Counted from the first letter of the stretch, positions 22,225 to 33,419 are shown. The stretch is 64,000 bases of DNA from Acanthosepion lycidas (GCA_963932145.1 OZ010586.1:52599169-52663168), one strand, 5' to 3'. Notes: generated by a model from the sequence alone, not told the origin. Translations and numbers: made by a program.

Positions 22225-23115
22225 ATGCCAAAAACTAAGGGTCATTTTACAAACCTCAGAGATGTCATAGTCATTGGCAAAGAACTACAATGCCATCTGT
22301 ACACTGTTGGTTTAACAGTTCACAAGTGGAAGGAACATGGATTGATAGTGAACTGTTTTTGATCTGGTGTCCTCCAGGAGGAAGCAATGTAATGGGACTG
22401 TTTTTCATCATATAGTACAGGATAATCTAACATAATTGAAGGAAGAATGGAGTCATGTACCAAAATAGAACAAGAATCTCCTTATATCATGTAAGACTTT
22501 ACAAGTGAAGTAGAAGTTGATAACAGCCTGAAAAAATCTCCCAATACATTGAAAATAAGAAAATCAGCTATTGCCCAGTGGATTGAAGTAATCAAAAAGA
22601 GTTGTGAGTTCAATACCTGGCCACAGCAAATGTGAACCAAAGAACTTGGAGAGTTGTATTATTAAATGGAATTAACTGAAATTTAGATATCCAGAAATGG
22701 CATGTCACGTGGAATGAAGTACAGGTGGGTATTTCAATGAGATTTCAGTATTAAACAATCTACCCCAGTGGACTAAATAAAGGGTTCAGTTTGGAATTCC
22801 AACTTATATCACCTGAAGAAGGCTAGAGTGTACAATAGCTGAAATGTCATTAATATGACAATAAAGATGAGAACAGTCCAAACAGTGTAAATATTTACAA
22901 TACCTCATCACAGAAACATAGACAAATCAATATCTGTCTAAAATCAACTTGTTTCTGAATTAAATCTGATTGAAAATGTATGTCCATGATCATCAGCCTT
23001 GTAATTTAAATGAACTAAAGAACATTTGCCACTTAGAGTGGTCCGCCAGTAAAAGCTAAAACTAATGGTTATTTATAGCAAGTGATTGGAGCAACAAAAA
23101 CTATCTCACAAAATA
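22225..23115 (+). pseudogene. Tc1-like transposase relic split by a SINE
   Basis: The N-terminal part starts at the ATG at 22225: MPKTKGHFTNLRDVIVIGKE, then LTVHKWKEHGLIVN, which match the paired-like helix-turn-helix of Tc1-type transposases. After the SINE-B insertion (22560-22940) the C-terminus resumes at about 22950: an LNPIENLW-like block (here degraded), then QPCNLNELKNICHLEWS and RLEQ-like sequence. The catalytic core between the halves is mostly missing. TIRs are not clear. This is a fossil DNA transposon. Confidence 0.68.
22560..22940 (+). repeat. SINE-B, near full length
   Basis: tRNA-like head with box A-like TATTGCCCAGTGG and box B-like GAGTTCAATACC about 45 bases apart. The middle has an AGTGGACTAAATAAAGGGTT block. 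The tail reads AAGAAGGCTAGAGTGTACAA, CAATAAAGATGAG and CCTCATCACAGAAA. It is the best reference copy of this family in the window and sits inside a Tc1 relic. Confidence 0.78.
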
Positions 23116-23119
23116 TTAG

Positions 23120-23635
23120 GTTCTGTTTGATTTTGCTTTGTGCAGAGTATTGTATACTATTTTGCTTTACTGTTTTTTTTTTTTAAATATATTTCTTCTA
23201 ATCTTATATAAATATATTTGTTGAAATAGGTTTAACTTGTAAAAATGAGATCTATATGTAGAGTAATTTTGGGGTAGATGCTTACTATAAGTCTTGGGTC
23301 CAAATTTCATATCAGCTTGAGGAAACAATTACAACATAGAGCATCATTGAAAACTGCCTGAAAACCATATTGACCCAAGCCTTATGAGTAAAATCAAGTA
23401 GAGGAAACAGTTTGAAAATCATTGATGGTTGAAGTCATAAGTCATTGTGACCAAAGATTTGAGCATACTAGCATTGTACAAAACTGTTGATCATGCAAGA
23501 TTATGCATACTCTGCCAGTTAGCTCAGTATAGCTGTAGTATAAACCACAGTTATTGAAGAAACACAATTGTGCATGAATGAGCATTTGTAACAGGAATTA
23601 GCTAGCCAAACTAACAGATGGGTAAACTCAAAAAT
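23120..23635. other. No gene seen
   Basis: AT-rich sequence without recognisable domains or repeats. Confidence 0.45.
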
Positions 23636-23639
23636 AAGT

Positions 23640-24002
23640 AGCCATTATTATTATTAACATATCCGTGATGTAATGGATAGTTGCTCAGAATGAGAAACCA
23701 GAGAGCTGAGTTCAAATTCCAGTTGAGACATTCAGTTATGTGTAAATAACCTTGGGAAATATATGAATCCATCTCTTCATCTTCCTCATTATAGATGGGT
23801 TAAAAAGAGGCAAGAGTGGGTTATTTATCCTAGTTTAGCAACCAGTTTTGGAAAAAGGCAACTATGAATTCAAAACCTTCTGACGGTCATTTGGAGACTT
23901 TGTGGCACACTATGTGTGCCAGCTTTTTGTAACGGGTTCTTCTGAAAAGTATGATTGGTTCTCCACAAGTTTTCATCACTAAAATCAAATCCTATGTGTG
24001 GG

Positions 24003-24006
<4 letters not shown>
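23640..24006 (+). repeat. SINE-A, full length
   Basis: Head: GATGTAATGGATAGTTGC (box A-like) and GAGTTCAAATTCC (box B-like). Body: CCTTGGGAAATATATGAATC. 3' part: GGTCATTTGGAGACTTTGTG, AAAAGTATGATTGGTTCTCC and a final ATGTGTGGGTAG that runs straight into a TA array. The two Pol III-like boxes support a tRNA-derived SINE. Confidence 0.78.

Positions 24007-24060
<54 letters not shown>
24007..24060. repeat. (TA)27 microsatellite
   Basis: Array starting at the 3' end of SINE-A and forming the left flank of a palindromic element. Confidence 0.96.
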
Positions 24061-24063
<3 letters not shown>

Positions 24064-24092
24064 GGTACCAACCTTTCTTTCAGCTATCTTTC

Positions 24093-24372
24093 ATTAAATA
24101 TGGCAGATGTGGAAGATTTTCTTAAGTTTTTCCAGCATTCTTACAATTTTCCATTTTGTAGGAATAAGGAAGTAGAAAAATTTTCCATAATTTTCATTGT
24201 CCCAAGCACTTTCATACACTATAGTAATTTTCTTGGGTGTTTTATCTCTGGTGGACAATGAAAATTATGTAAAAAATTTATACTTCCTTACCCCTACAAA
24301 ATGGAAAAAAAATCTAAGGCTAGAAAAACTTAATAAAATTTAATTAAATCTTCCTTACTTGCCATATTTAAT
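24093..24372. repeat. Palindromic fold-back flanked by TA arrays
   Basis: Arm 24093-24202 (from ATTAAATATGGCAGATGTGG to ATAATTTTCATTGTCC) is complementary to arm 24253-24372 (from GGACAATGAAAATTATG to GCCATATTTAAT). Arms are 110-120 bases with indels, and the loop is about 50 bases. TA arrays lie at 24007-24060 and 24377-24423, so the whole unit is symmetrical. No open frame of note. It resembles a fold-back MITE. Confidence 0.82.
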
Positions 24373-24373
24373 G

Positions 24374-24376
<3 letters not shown>

Positions 24377-24423
<47 letters not shown>
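24377..24423. repeat. (TA)n microsatellite
   Basis: Right flank of the palindromic element. Confidence 0.96.
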
Positions 24424-24428
<5 letters not shown>

Positions 24429-24429
24429 A

Positions 24430-24775
24430 TGTACACTAGATTAGTATATGGTCCGATGCACAAAGTATATAAGATTCTTATATGAATTGCTTATATATAT
24501 CAAACAATAGACAGAAATGCCAAAAGGCAGAGAGGCTAGAGAATTATGCTAATTGTATTAATGAGATTCAGTTTAACTGGTAAAATTTTATATAAGTCAT
24601 CAAGCATAATCAATATGAGTCAAAATATACAGATGAGTTTATTTTCATTAATTCACATTTGTAGGAAAGTGAACCCAACTGTCTAGCCAGGAATTTGAAC
24701 TCTTTTTCACTGACGATATCTTTAATGTTACCTACACTTTTGTTCATATTCTTCTTCTATGTGCTATGTCTCTTC
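24430..24775. other. No gene seen
   Basis: AT-rich DNA. A GTGAACCCAACTG..TAGCCAGGAATTTGAAC stretch near 24670 resembles a tRNA-SINE head but is too degraded to assign. Confidence 0.4.
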
Positions 24776-24779
24776 AGCA

Positions 24780-25200
24780 TTCTCCTGTAGAATCACATCT
24801 CTGTAGCTTCAAGCCTTCTCTTCATCTGTAAGGAAATTGTCCAGCATTCACTGCCATATAGGATAATTGATATTACATAGCTCTTCTGCACTCTTTTCTT
24901 TGTTTCTGATAAAATTTTCCTGTTTCTTAATACTTTGTTTACCTTTTGGAAGGCATCTTTTGCTATTCCAATGTGCCTTTGGATTTCAGTGTCACATTTT
25001 TTCATCATCTGTTAAAACGCTTCTAAAATAGGTAAATTTCTGTACCTCCTTCATTTTGACATTTTGAATTCGTAAATTGCATTTTCGACTGTTTCTCTTA
25101 TTTATCACCAAACATTCTACCTTCTTACAATTGGCCATTAGTCCTTCCTTCTCCCTTTCCTTTATTAACTTGTCTAAGACTCCGAGCACTTTTACTTCTG
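24780..25200 (-). mobile_element. LINE-R RT C-terminal relic
   Basis: On the - strand: GLMANCKKVECLVINKR, then VKMKEVQKFTYFRSVLTDDEK, CDTEIQRHIGIAKDAFQKVN, KVLRNRKILSETKKRVQ and SYVISIILYGSECWTISLQM. This is the thumb and C-terminal region of RTE-like RTs (usual YLGSxIT, here YFRSVLT). Two overlapping open frames cover it with one frame change near 25000. It is non-functional. Confidence 0.78.
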
Positions 25201-25220
25201 TATCTAATCTGGCTTCTCTT

Positions 25221-25242
25221 ATCTCTATCTATAAATGGCAGG

Positions 25243-25279
<37 letters not shown>

Positions 25280-25593
25280 ACGAATGCACGGCCGCAATTT
25301 TCGACAGATTTGCACCAAAATTTACATGCTCATGCTCAAAATTAGCGGGAAGGCCAAGACTGACTTTGCATTTCCCAACTCCCATCAATAGTGGAAATAA
25401 TCGATTTTTTCATGCTTCTACGGCAGTTTTCATGTAGTTTGCAGCCATTTTCTACTGGCCAGAGTGAGAGCCTATAGCTGGCTGCTGCCACAAATAGGGA
25501 GGAAGATTCTATTGGCCAGCATGAGAGCCAACAGCTGACTGACATGAATGTTAACTAGCATGCAAAAAAAAATCGATAGCTGCATTCGTCACA
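25221..25593. repeat. Unclassified element, possibly Helitron/Helentron-like
   Basis: GC-richer than its neighbours. ATAAATGGCAGGATG, the GT run and then ACGAATGCACGGCCG open it, and ACGAATGCAGCT read inverted lies at the other end (about 25575-25591), giving roughly 10-base inverted ends. Inside is a repeated motif, CTACTGGCCAGAGTGAGAGC and CTATTGGCCAGCATGAGAGC. The opening resembles non-autonomous Helentrons known from other invertebrates, but no Rep/helicase or 3' hairpin was recognised. Confidence 0.3.
25244..25277. repeat. (GT)n microsatellite
   Basis: Perfect GT run preceded by TATAAATGGCAGGAT. Confidence 0.95.
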
Positions 25594-25599
25594 AGTGGG

Positions 25600-26195
25600 A
25601 AAAATTTAAAACTTTACTCCAATTGGCTCATTCGCTTGCTTAAACTCAACGTTGATTCTGATTCTGCAGTTGGGTGTGAAAAAGTATTTGTTGTTAACAT
25701 TCCTTTTTCATTCGGTTTATCCAGTGACGAGTTCTTTTTTTTACAGCTGATCGTTTTGTGTTCATTTTGTTTAGTTCTTTTTTCGTAACAGATTTAATGT
25801 TTAGTATAGAGCTTAGAAAAAATTTGCAGTGTGAGATAGGCAAGAAGTAAAGCATGTAGCAACATCAGCACGGCAAGGAAGGGCAAAAATATTTTAAATT
25901 AAGTGATAACGATTGCTGTATGAGTCTTATGATTTTGAATCAACCATGGGCAGTCCCGAGCCATGCTGCTAGTTGCCTATATAAGGGAAACACACAAACA
26001 TAGTTGTAGACATCTGTGGCAAGCAAGAGTCACACTGATAATGGTCAGCACTCTGGCATATTTGTGTTTGTTTTAAAATTTGTTTTGAGTAGAGTTCAGT
26101 GTGTGTGTGACTTAGCTAGACGGAAATTGGTGTATAGTTAGAGATATAAGTTTTCTAATAATTGTATAAATTTGGCTTTAATTTATTATCTCTAG
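25600..26195. other. Unclassified segment with a TATA-like motif
   Basis: Contains GCCTATATAAGGG near 25976, resembling a Pol II TATA box, then about 130 bases of moderate GC. No protein. It could belong to the neighbouring unclassified element or be an old promoter-bearing repeat. Confidence 0.3.
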
Positions 26196-26199
26196 CTAT

Positions 26200-26385
26200 G
26201 TGTAAATTTTGTTTTTCTGCTATAGTGTCATCTGTATATCTTACATTGTTAATATTGTGCCTACCAATAATAAATCCTAATAGTTCTCTTATGATTGCTT
26301 CATGATAAATGTTAAATGAATCTGGTGAGAAGATGCATTCTTGTCTTATACCCTTTCTATTTTTGTATATTTATTGAATTCATTT
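26200..26385 (-). mobile_element. LINE-R RT catalytic-core fragment
   Basis: On the - strand: GIRQECIFSPDSFNIYHEAI, IRELLGFIIGRHNINNVRYT and DDTIAEKQ. This corresponds to the RT segment normally reading RQGC.LSP.LFN.Y and YADD. Here the catalytic box is YTDD. Only about 60 residues remain. Confidence 0.7.
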
Positions 26386-26444
26386 TCTGTCTATATGCTG
26401 GTGATTTGATGCAGTATATATTATGGATTATTCTAATATCATTA

Positions 26445-26818
26445 AATGAGATGCCAGATCAGAACTAATAATATTGCTGATTCTTTGGATTTTATCAAGG
26501 AGCTCAAGGTAAATAGCAGAGGCACTGGACCATATGTGACAGCAATATACTAAGCATGGATGAATGGTAGACTTATAGATATGTATGATAGTTTCCAGAG
26601 AGAAAAATTGTCTTGCACAACACAGTGGATCAACTTCTTAGCAGCTAACCTAGCAATGGATTCAATATAGTCTTTCCACTTCATGTTAGCTGAGAATGTT
26701 AGCATCAACTTATTTTCCTGAAGGTTAGCATCAGCCATGCCGATGGAAAGCAGAGAGCAGACTATACTGATTAATGGAGAGAAGTTTAATTTTGGAGGCA
26801 TTCTTATCAAATGCTTTT
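26445..26818 (-). mobile_element. LINE-J RT fragment
   Basis: On the - strand: PPKLNFSPLISIVCSLLSIG, MADANLQENKLMLTFSANMK and WKDYIESIARLAAKKLIHCV. Equivalent to the region just before the C-terminal domain of the 4.2-6.05 kb copy. Truncated at both ends and abutted by a LINE-R piece. Confidence 0.72.
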
Positions 26819-26999
26819 GTGTTGTCTATAAAAAAAACACAGGTATGTGTCCTTCTGCATTTGTAATGATGATAGAAGCCTGACTTCTATTATCAATTGA
26901 TAAAAATTCATTTTTATCAATGGACAAAAATTAAGAATTTATTTTCATTACATTAAAATAACAGTTTGGGCTTGAATTTTACAGTATTTCTTGAGTGTA

Positions 27000-27535
27000 T
27001 CTTAACAAAAGTAAAAAAAAATAAATAACATCATGATATAAATAATGTAAGTATAAAAAATCATCTATTGTTGTCAACAACATTTCATATCAAATGTATA
27101 TTTGGCATTTGCCCCAAATACTGTCAAAATGTTTTGACAGCTGAGAACAATTTATTGGAAAATGTGTTGACTGCATTGGTTTAATGATTTTACAAACAAA
27201 AAAAAAACTATTCAAATATATCTTCTATCAGAATCCTACAGACAGACAGTAGAGGAGGTGGGCTATTTTTCTGTTTCCAATCCCACAAATTCATTCAGTT
27301 CTGTCCCCATGAGATGTTTCTGTGATTTACAAAATTTCAATATTTGATAGATTAACTTGTCCCACACATAAACAACAAAGAAATCCAGTGATGGCCAGTA
27401 TTTCCTCTACCCTCAATTATATCACTTAATTGTTGAATTTCTATAAGCCTTCATAATTTGATTTTTGGATATTTCAATTATTTCAATTTATTTCAATTTA
27501 TTCATCAAAGGCAGACAAATTCAGGCAATGCATAT
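27000..27535. other. No gene seen
   Basis: AT-rich sequence without recognisable domains. Confidence 0.45.
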
Positions 27536-27539
27536 TTTA

Positions 27540-27900
27540 TCATTTATATTATTAAATACTGGCAAAACTATATTCCCTGGTCCCACCAATTCAAACCTTC
27601 ACGACAAGGACACTCCATATAACTTACATAGTAGCAAACCCCCCATATTCCCTTAGTGTTCCATCAGTGAAAAGTAAGTTCCACTTGAACAGCTTCTTTT
27701 CAAGAACCACTGCTCTGTTGAACCAACTCCCAAGAGGATGTTTCCCCAATCACTACAATCTTAACTTGTTCAAGGCTATGGTTAACCAATATCTTCCACT
27801 CCTGTCTGCACAAATTGCCTCCTAATCTAACACTCTACCTCAAATGGCTCACATGCCTTGTAAAGGGTGAAACTTACTGTAAAAAAAAAAAAAAAAAAAA
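27540..27900 (+). mobile_element. LINE-K 3' end with poly(A)
   Basis: + strand C-terminal RT domain: FPGPTNSNLHDKDTPYNLHS, VKSKFHLNSFFSRTTALLNQ, LPRGCFPNHYNLNLFKAMVN and QYLPLLSAQIA. A short untranslated stretch ends in a 20-base A tract at 27881-27900. The poly(A) tail shows insertion by target-primed reverse transcription. 5'-truncated. Confidence 0.75.
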
Positions 27901-27904
27901 TACT

Positions 27905-29350
27905 TTTAAAGATTTTATAGCATTTTTCTGTAACAGAAAACAATAGTAAAACCATTTTATAATTAAAAAATGAAAAAGATTAAGTTTTCAAATTTCAGCT
28001 TTCTTTTCATAAAATATATTTACATTATAATTTACTTGTTTTGTACTTGCATGGAACAAGTAGATTTTGAAATAGATTTGATAAAAGGTTAAAAAATAAT
28101 TTACTATATTTTTAGATATTGCTAGAGATTTTGTGGCAGTTTGATTTTTATAGGATTATTAATTTTATACATTATACTTTTATCATATCATTTTTAATAA
28201 TTTGATATCATTGTAATAATATCAAATTAAAAAAAAATTGTTATCCCTATTCATGTAGTCTCAAAAGCAAGTTCTTAATTATAAGCTGTATCAGCAAATA
28301 TTGATATGAACAAAAATTAGGGAAATTTAATGAAATCAATCCTTTCCTAGATTTAAAAAATAATTAAAAATTCATAATTTGAATTGATTTTTAATCTTCT
28401 TATTCAGAATAGCATTAATATTTTAACACTAAAATGTGTTCTATTTATTTCAATTAAATTAAAGGTAAAATAAATATGAATTAACTGCATTAACTTTTAA
28501 AGACATGAATCAAGTATGATAAAAGTGTTTTTTCAATTTAATATGTCTTTTTCAGGTTTTAAATCTATATACTTCCTTTGAGTACATAAAAATAATAGAA
28601 TTTTTCTACTACTATAAGCATCCATAATGAACCTTTATTTTTTAGATCATTTTAATTGACTGACTACACGATCTACTAATCTAACCCTTAGCTATTGCGT
28701 GTTAGTTTTGGAGAGATTAATTCTAGCAAGAAAGATAAAGTTTAAGTTTCAATATATTTTTAAATTAAAAATAACATGTATTAGTAGAAAACTACTTGAG
28801 GGAATTATATTGAAATTGATTTTATTGATTTGGCTAAAAGTAAATAAATTAAACCATTAAATTGGTTGTAATTTATAGTAATACGCATTTTAAATAAACC
28901 AAACAGTATAATTCATATAACATTTACTGTGAAGAATCTAAGCATATTAATAATATTTATACATTAACACACTTTTTTACTTTCTACACATTTCAAATGT
29001 ATTTGCCATCAGTTCCAAATTCAAGAAATATCACCAATTTTTGAAGAAGTTACTTGAAGGCTTCATATGATGGCAGATATTACTCCAATCTCTAATTAAA
29101 TTCTCTACACTATATCACTAATAACAAAAATATGAAGATTACAGTTTGTGATTTCTGTGAAGTTTAATAAAACTCTTACAATTAAACTGTTAGTCGCTGT
29201 AAGATTTTTAAGTTTATTTATAAAAAAGAGAAAAGGAACCTATCCATTTAACTCTTTTAAATATTGTATCTCAAAAACTTTTCTGACGTCTTCTATAATC
29301 AAATATTATATATGTTCTATCTTTTAAAAATAGTTATATTTAGATCTTTT
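27905..29350. other. Very AT-rich DNA, no gene seen
   Basis: About 1.4 kb without gene, RNA or repeat signal. Confidence 0.5.
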
Positions 29351-29351
29351 A

Positions 29352-29930
29352 AATTATCTACACCCAATCAAGGTGGAAATGCCACTAGTATGCAGAGGAT
29401 TACAGGGAGTGAAAGTGAAAGAAAAGATTGAATATAGGAAAGGACAAAAGATGAATGGGATTCAAAAAGACAGAAGGTAGTGATTGGTGTTGAATTTAAA
29501 TTTTTGAAGATTGTGGCTATCAGGGTAGCAAGTAAACAAGAGGATGTTCCACAGGTAGGACGTGTGAGAAAAGAAACTGTTGGAGTAAAAGTGGCTGTTG
29601 CATTTAGCTATTTCAACAGTAAACAGTTGGGATCTAGATGCCAATCTAGTAGCAAGGTTAATTTCATGTAGTCGGGGAACTAGGGAAAAAATCTCATCAG
29701 AGCAATTGTCAGGACAATATTTGTAGAAAAGGCAGAGGAAAGCCATATCATGTCAATAAGAAAGTAAGTGAAGTTGAGATGCTTGGTTAGGAACAATTGC
29801 ATTATAGATCCTTCTTTGGATTTCCTCAAGAATCTTGAGATGTAGAGCAGAAGCACCACATCAGATATAGCAAAAGTATTTAAAGCATGGATAAATGGTA
29901 GAAATAGCTTAATAAATAATGCAGTTAGTC
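29352..29930 (-). mobile_element. LINE-J 3' copy
   Basis: On the - strand: FYKYCPDNCSDEIFSLVPRL, TRLASRSQLFTVEIAKC, FYSNSFFSHTSYLWN and HNLQKFKFNTNHYLLSF. It is the clearest C-terminal domain of the family. The 3' end near 29352 carries the inverted CAATCAAGGTGGAAATGCCA tail motif. Confidence 0.78.
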
Positions 29931-29934
29931 TGTT

Positions 29935-30320
29935 TTGAATATTTTATAAGAATTCTCTGCTTCTTAATTGAATTAACATAAATTTGGTAACATAATAATA
30001 ATAAGTTCAATCCTTCCATGGAAATGGTGTTTGCAATAACCTATGCATTATTAAGCTTATATGCACTAACAGAAAATACTCTCACAGATTTGATGAGATA
30101 TAATGTGGAATTGCTTTTCTAAAATCAAAAAAACTATAAAATGTGATATTCTATGAAAAATTCAGTCTTTTAATGCATCATTTTATCCATGCAATCATTT
30201 TTCCAACATTGCATTCATTAAAGAATGTTTATAAAGGTTAATAAATATTTTTAAAGGTTAAAACAAAAGTTTAAATCTTAGCTTATATATTTTCTAAATT
30301 CTTATCTGCATAATGTGAAT
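29935..30320. other. No gene seen
   Basis: AT-rich DNA with no recognisable feature. Confidence 0.45.
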
Positions 30321-30327
30321 ATTGCTA

Positions 30328-31202
30328 TTAGGTTGAGTCATAAATTATATCTGTCTTGGGAAACCAGTTGTAATGATAAAAATAACATCCCAATTTCTAA
30401 TCAAGCATGGTAGTTAAGAATAAATTTAGAGTGACCAACATACAACAATATTCAACACAAATGATAGTCATGTCCACAGTCAGTTATGTGCTATGTGTGA
30501 TACACGCTTAGGCAATCATGTATCTTTCAATATATGACTGACAAGGTAGATTTTTTCCCACAATAGGTTGCCATTTCTTTCTGTGGTAGACCAGTTGTCA
30601 TCCAAGGCTATAGAACCCAGTCTGTCCTACTATTTCCCCATAGCTTGGTGGGGAGAAGCTGATTCATACCTTTCCCAAGGGTATTAGCATGTAAGTAAAT
30701 GTAATGTATTCGAGTGGAATTCAAACTCGGCTCTCCAATTCCTTGATCCACATTGCTATCCATTACTCCACCATGTCTCTTCCTCAAGTGAGCTTAAAAG
30801 CAGAGCTCTATTCAAGAAAGGTAAAGTTGTGCATGTGATGGAATCGTTATTTAGATTTCTTAAAATACAATGCAACACTAAATGTACATAAAAATTTAGT
30901 TGAAAAGTGCCCTGCACTCATCAACAGAAAAAATGTTATTCTCTTCCATAACAATGTAAAGCTGTATACAGTAATAATAAATCAGGAAAATACTTTTTTG
31001 AACTTGCTTCATCTGTCCTAGCCCACCTGCCATATTCACCTGACTTTGCATTAACAGATTATTACCTTTTTCAATTGCTACAAAATACTTTGATGGCGTA
31101 AACTTTTTCTTGCAAATACAGGTTCAAGAGTTCATTGAAAACGTTTTCTCATCAAACCCTGTAGAATTTTACATAAAAGGTATCAAAGAGATGCCTGATA
31201 AG
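30328..31202 (+). pseudogene. mariner relic, carrying a SINE-A
   Basis: A TIR-like TTAGGTTGAGTCATAAATTA starts at 30328. After the SINE-A, the + strand encodes the C-terminal transposase end in three frames: KCPALINRKNVILFHNN, HLPYSPDFALTDYYLFQLLQ and VQEFIENVFSSNPVEFYIKG. The second catalytic position, normally HDN, reads HNN. The third Asp, in TDYYLF, is kept. The N-terminal half is missing. The right side is cut by the 3' end of the LINE-J copy at 31205. Confidence 0.6.
30470..30792 (-). repeat. SINE-A copy inside a mariner relic
   Basis: Minus-strand copy with head at the right (ATGGTGGAGTAATGGATAGC read inverted, box B-like GAGTTTGAATTCC) and body blocks CATACCTTTCCCAAGGGTAT, TAGAACCCAGTCTGTCC and GGTTGCCATTTCTTTCTGTG. 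The 3' end reaches CAGTCAGTTATGTGCTATG. Confidence 0.75.
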
Positions 31203-31204
31203 TT

Positions 31205-31745
31205 TTTTTATTTTAATTGGTATCGCTTTATGCAAGGCAGTAAAGCCACTAAGACACAAGGGGTTACAGGGTGTGGAAAAAATAATAACAGAAACATTAA
31301 TAATGAGTGGGAAGAAAAAAGAGTAATTAGGAGGATAGTAGATAGTGATTGACATTGCATTAAATTTTTGGAGATTAAAGTTGGCTGGAAAGCATGGAAC
31401 CAGAAAGAAGTTCCACAAGTGAGAAGTGTAAGAAAAGAATCTGTTAACATTGAATTTATGGCTACAGCTATCCAGCTCAACTGTGAATTAATGAGATATC
31501 AATGCTTGTATAGTACTGCACTTAAATTCAAAAAGTCTAGGTACCATAGTGAAGAGCTTATCTGAAAAATGAAAGTATTTATAGAAAAGTTACACGGAGG
31601 CAACCTGCTGTCAGTGGGAAAGTGACTGAAGCTGAGCTACCAGATCAGGACCAGTAATATTGCTGATTCTTCTTTGGGTTTTATCAAGGAGCTCAAAGTA
31701 AATAGCAGGGGCACCAGATCATACATGGCAGCAATATTCTAAGCA
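31205..31745 (-). mobile_element. LINE-J 3' copy
   Basis: The 3' end with an A tract (poly-T at 31204-31209 on +) lies at 31205. The - strand has the C-terminal domain with WIAVAINSMLTDSFLTLLTC and GTSFWFHAFQPTLISKNL. Very similar to the copies at 1150 and 35335, so these three form a subfamily. Confidence 0.72.
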
Positions 31746-31749
31746 ACAA

Positions 31750-32440
31750 GTCATTACAAATAATGAAGATATAATTGAATGAAACAAAAATAAATTTGGT
31801 AAAAGAAAAGTAAATTATTTTTGATTTAACCTAATAAATATTTGAGTAGAAATAAATTTAATATTTTCATGATAATGGTAAATATATAGTGATCAGTGCA
31901 AGAAAAATGTGTTAAACAAATCAGTGTGTTAACTTCCTAGTCTGGTCTCTCATACATATAAATGTATCATGTGTAATATATTCAATAACATGTTACAACC
32001 CAAGAGATTCATGGTTGGTATAATCAAGGAACATGTCCCTCAATATATGTTTATATAAATGTGACCAGTTAAGTATTCATGCAGAGGTCTTGCTTTTCAA
32101 GTATCCATTGCTTTGGCACAGAATGGCATCCACAACATTAGAAATGGACAAACAATTTGAAATTAAGAAACTTTGTCTCTTGTTTGACCCAAATGATTTG
32201 AAATAAGGAAAACTTATACCTTGTTGAACCTCTTTTTTTGTTTTAGCAGCAGAGTACCAGCCATATTGCATAACTCATTATTACTATCTTTGCTAGATAA
32301 CCATCAAGCATATATATTACACTTGTCCTAAGATACTCACAACCCAATCTTAAATTTTGGTCAAATTTTGATTTAGTATCATGTCACAATAGGCTTTTTA
32401 TTCAACTAAACACTACTGTCAAAAAAAGCCAGATGCAGAG
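31750..32440. other. No gene seen
   Basis: AT-rich DNA. The 64-codon minus frame at 32077-32271 is not recognisable. Confidence 0.45.
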
Positions 32441-32559
32441 TTGATCTGAGATTAACCCTATCCTGGGTGAAGATCAGGAATTCAACAATTCTCAATGGTA
32501 ACACCATGAACTGAACACCTGTGAATAAATTCCTTAACAAACACTTTAAGCATTACCAT

Positions 32560-32875
32560 ATTGTTCTATGGGACAATAGTCTAGTGGATATAAGTATTGT
32601 TTAGTGAATTTGGTGACATAATAATTATGAGTTCAATACTTGGGTTTTGTAGAGGGTACTTGGATTCAGTGGAAATGGGGTTAGCAATAACTGAACAGTA
32701 ATAAATAAGAACTAGAGAAGATATCTCTAGATATTGACCCCTGTAGATTAAATAAAAGGTTCAGTTCAAAATTAAATTTTCTCAAGGTTACCAAGATCAA
32801 CAAGCATCTGATGAAGGCTAAGAAGACACAATAACTGACACAACAACAAAGATGATGATAGTTATAGTCAGAACC
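32560..32875 (+). repeat. SINE-B variant copy
   Basis: Head: TAGTCTAGTGGATATAAGTA and GAGTTCAATACTTGGG (box A- and B-like). Then AACTGAACAGTAATAAATAA, TAGATTAAATAAAAGGTTCA and a tail with GATGAAGGCTAAGAAG and AACAAAGATGATG. Moderately diverged from the 22560 copy. Confidence 0.65.
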
Positions 32876-32904
32876 CACTTACAAGTGAGCATCATAAGCA
32901 TAAT

Positions 32905-33390
32905 CCTCTCTTCTTATTCCCTTTCTCTCTTCTGGTGGTGGTGAGAAGACCCAGCCTACTCCTGAAGAGTTGTGAGCAGGAGTCACAGAGATGGGCGCAG
33001 CTGGGCAAGTCAGAACCTCCTGAGAGAATGTCACAGATCCTCTTCATGCTGATAGCTGGACTCAAAAGTCCCCACACCTGATGGTCCTACATCCAGGAAA
33101 GCTGTGTCAGGGATGTTTTCAACTAATCCTTGAAGAATTGTTTTGGGTCTCTGCATAGCTTCTTGCTTCTGGCAAGTTTTCCAAACAGGATGATATATGA
33201 GAGACAAGGGGGATGCATTTTGAACACATGACCTCAACAGCAGAGACACTGTAGATGATGATAACAGTCCACTTGTAAAATATGTAAATGATGATAACTC
33301 CTCATCCCAGAAATTCAAACAGAAACTTGTGTGCAAGGTTGCATATGTGAGAAAAACCATTTGGCAGATGGATATATAAACAATCACTTC
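32905..33390 (-). pseudogene. Possible LINE C-terminal Zn-finger relic
   Basis: The - strand contains HLCDSCSQLFRSRLGLLTTT followed by RREKG. This is similar to the CxxCxxxFxSRIGLxSHxR finger that ends some LINE RT proteins. Upstream, in another frame, a 118-codon open frame (33387-33031) has no recognised domain. A SINE-B tail-like piece overlaps 33235-33310. Assignment is tentative. Confidence 0.3.
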
Positions 33391-33419
33391 AGAGGGAAGC
33401 CAAGTAGTCTCTCAGATAT

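Noticed and set aside
23640-23720. Functional tRNA gene at the SINE-A head
   Set aside because: Box A- and B-like motifs are present but no cloverleaf forms, and the unit continues as a SINE.
30900-31202. Host SETMAR-like fusion gene
   Set aside because: Only the mariner C-terminus is present, in three frames, with no SET domain.
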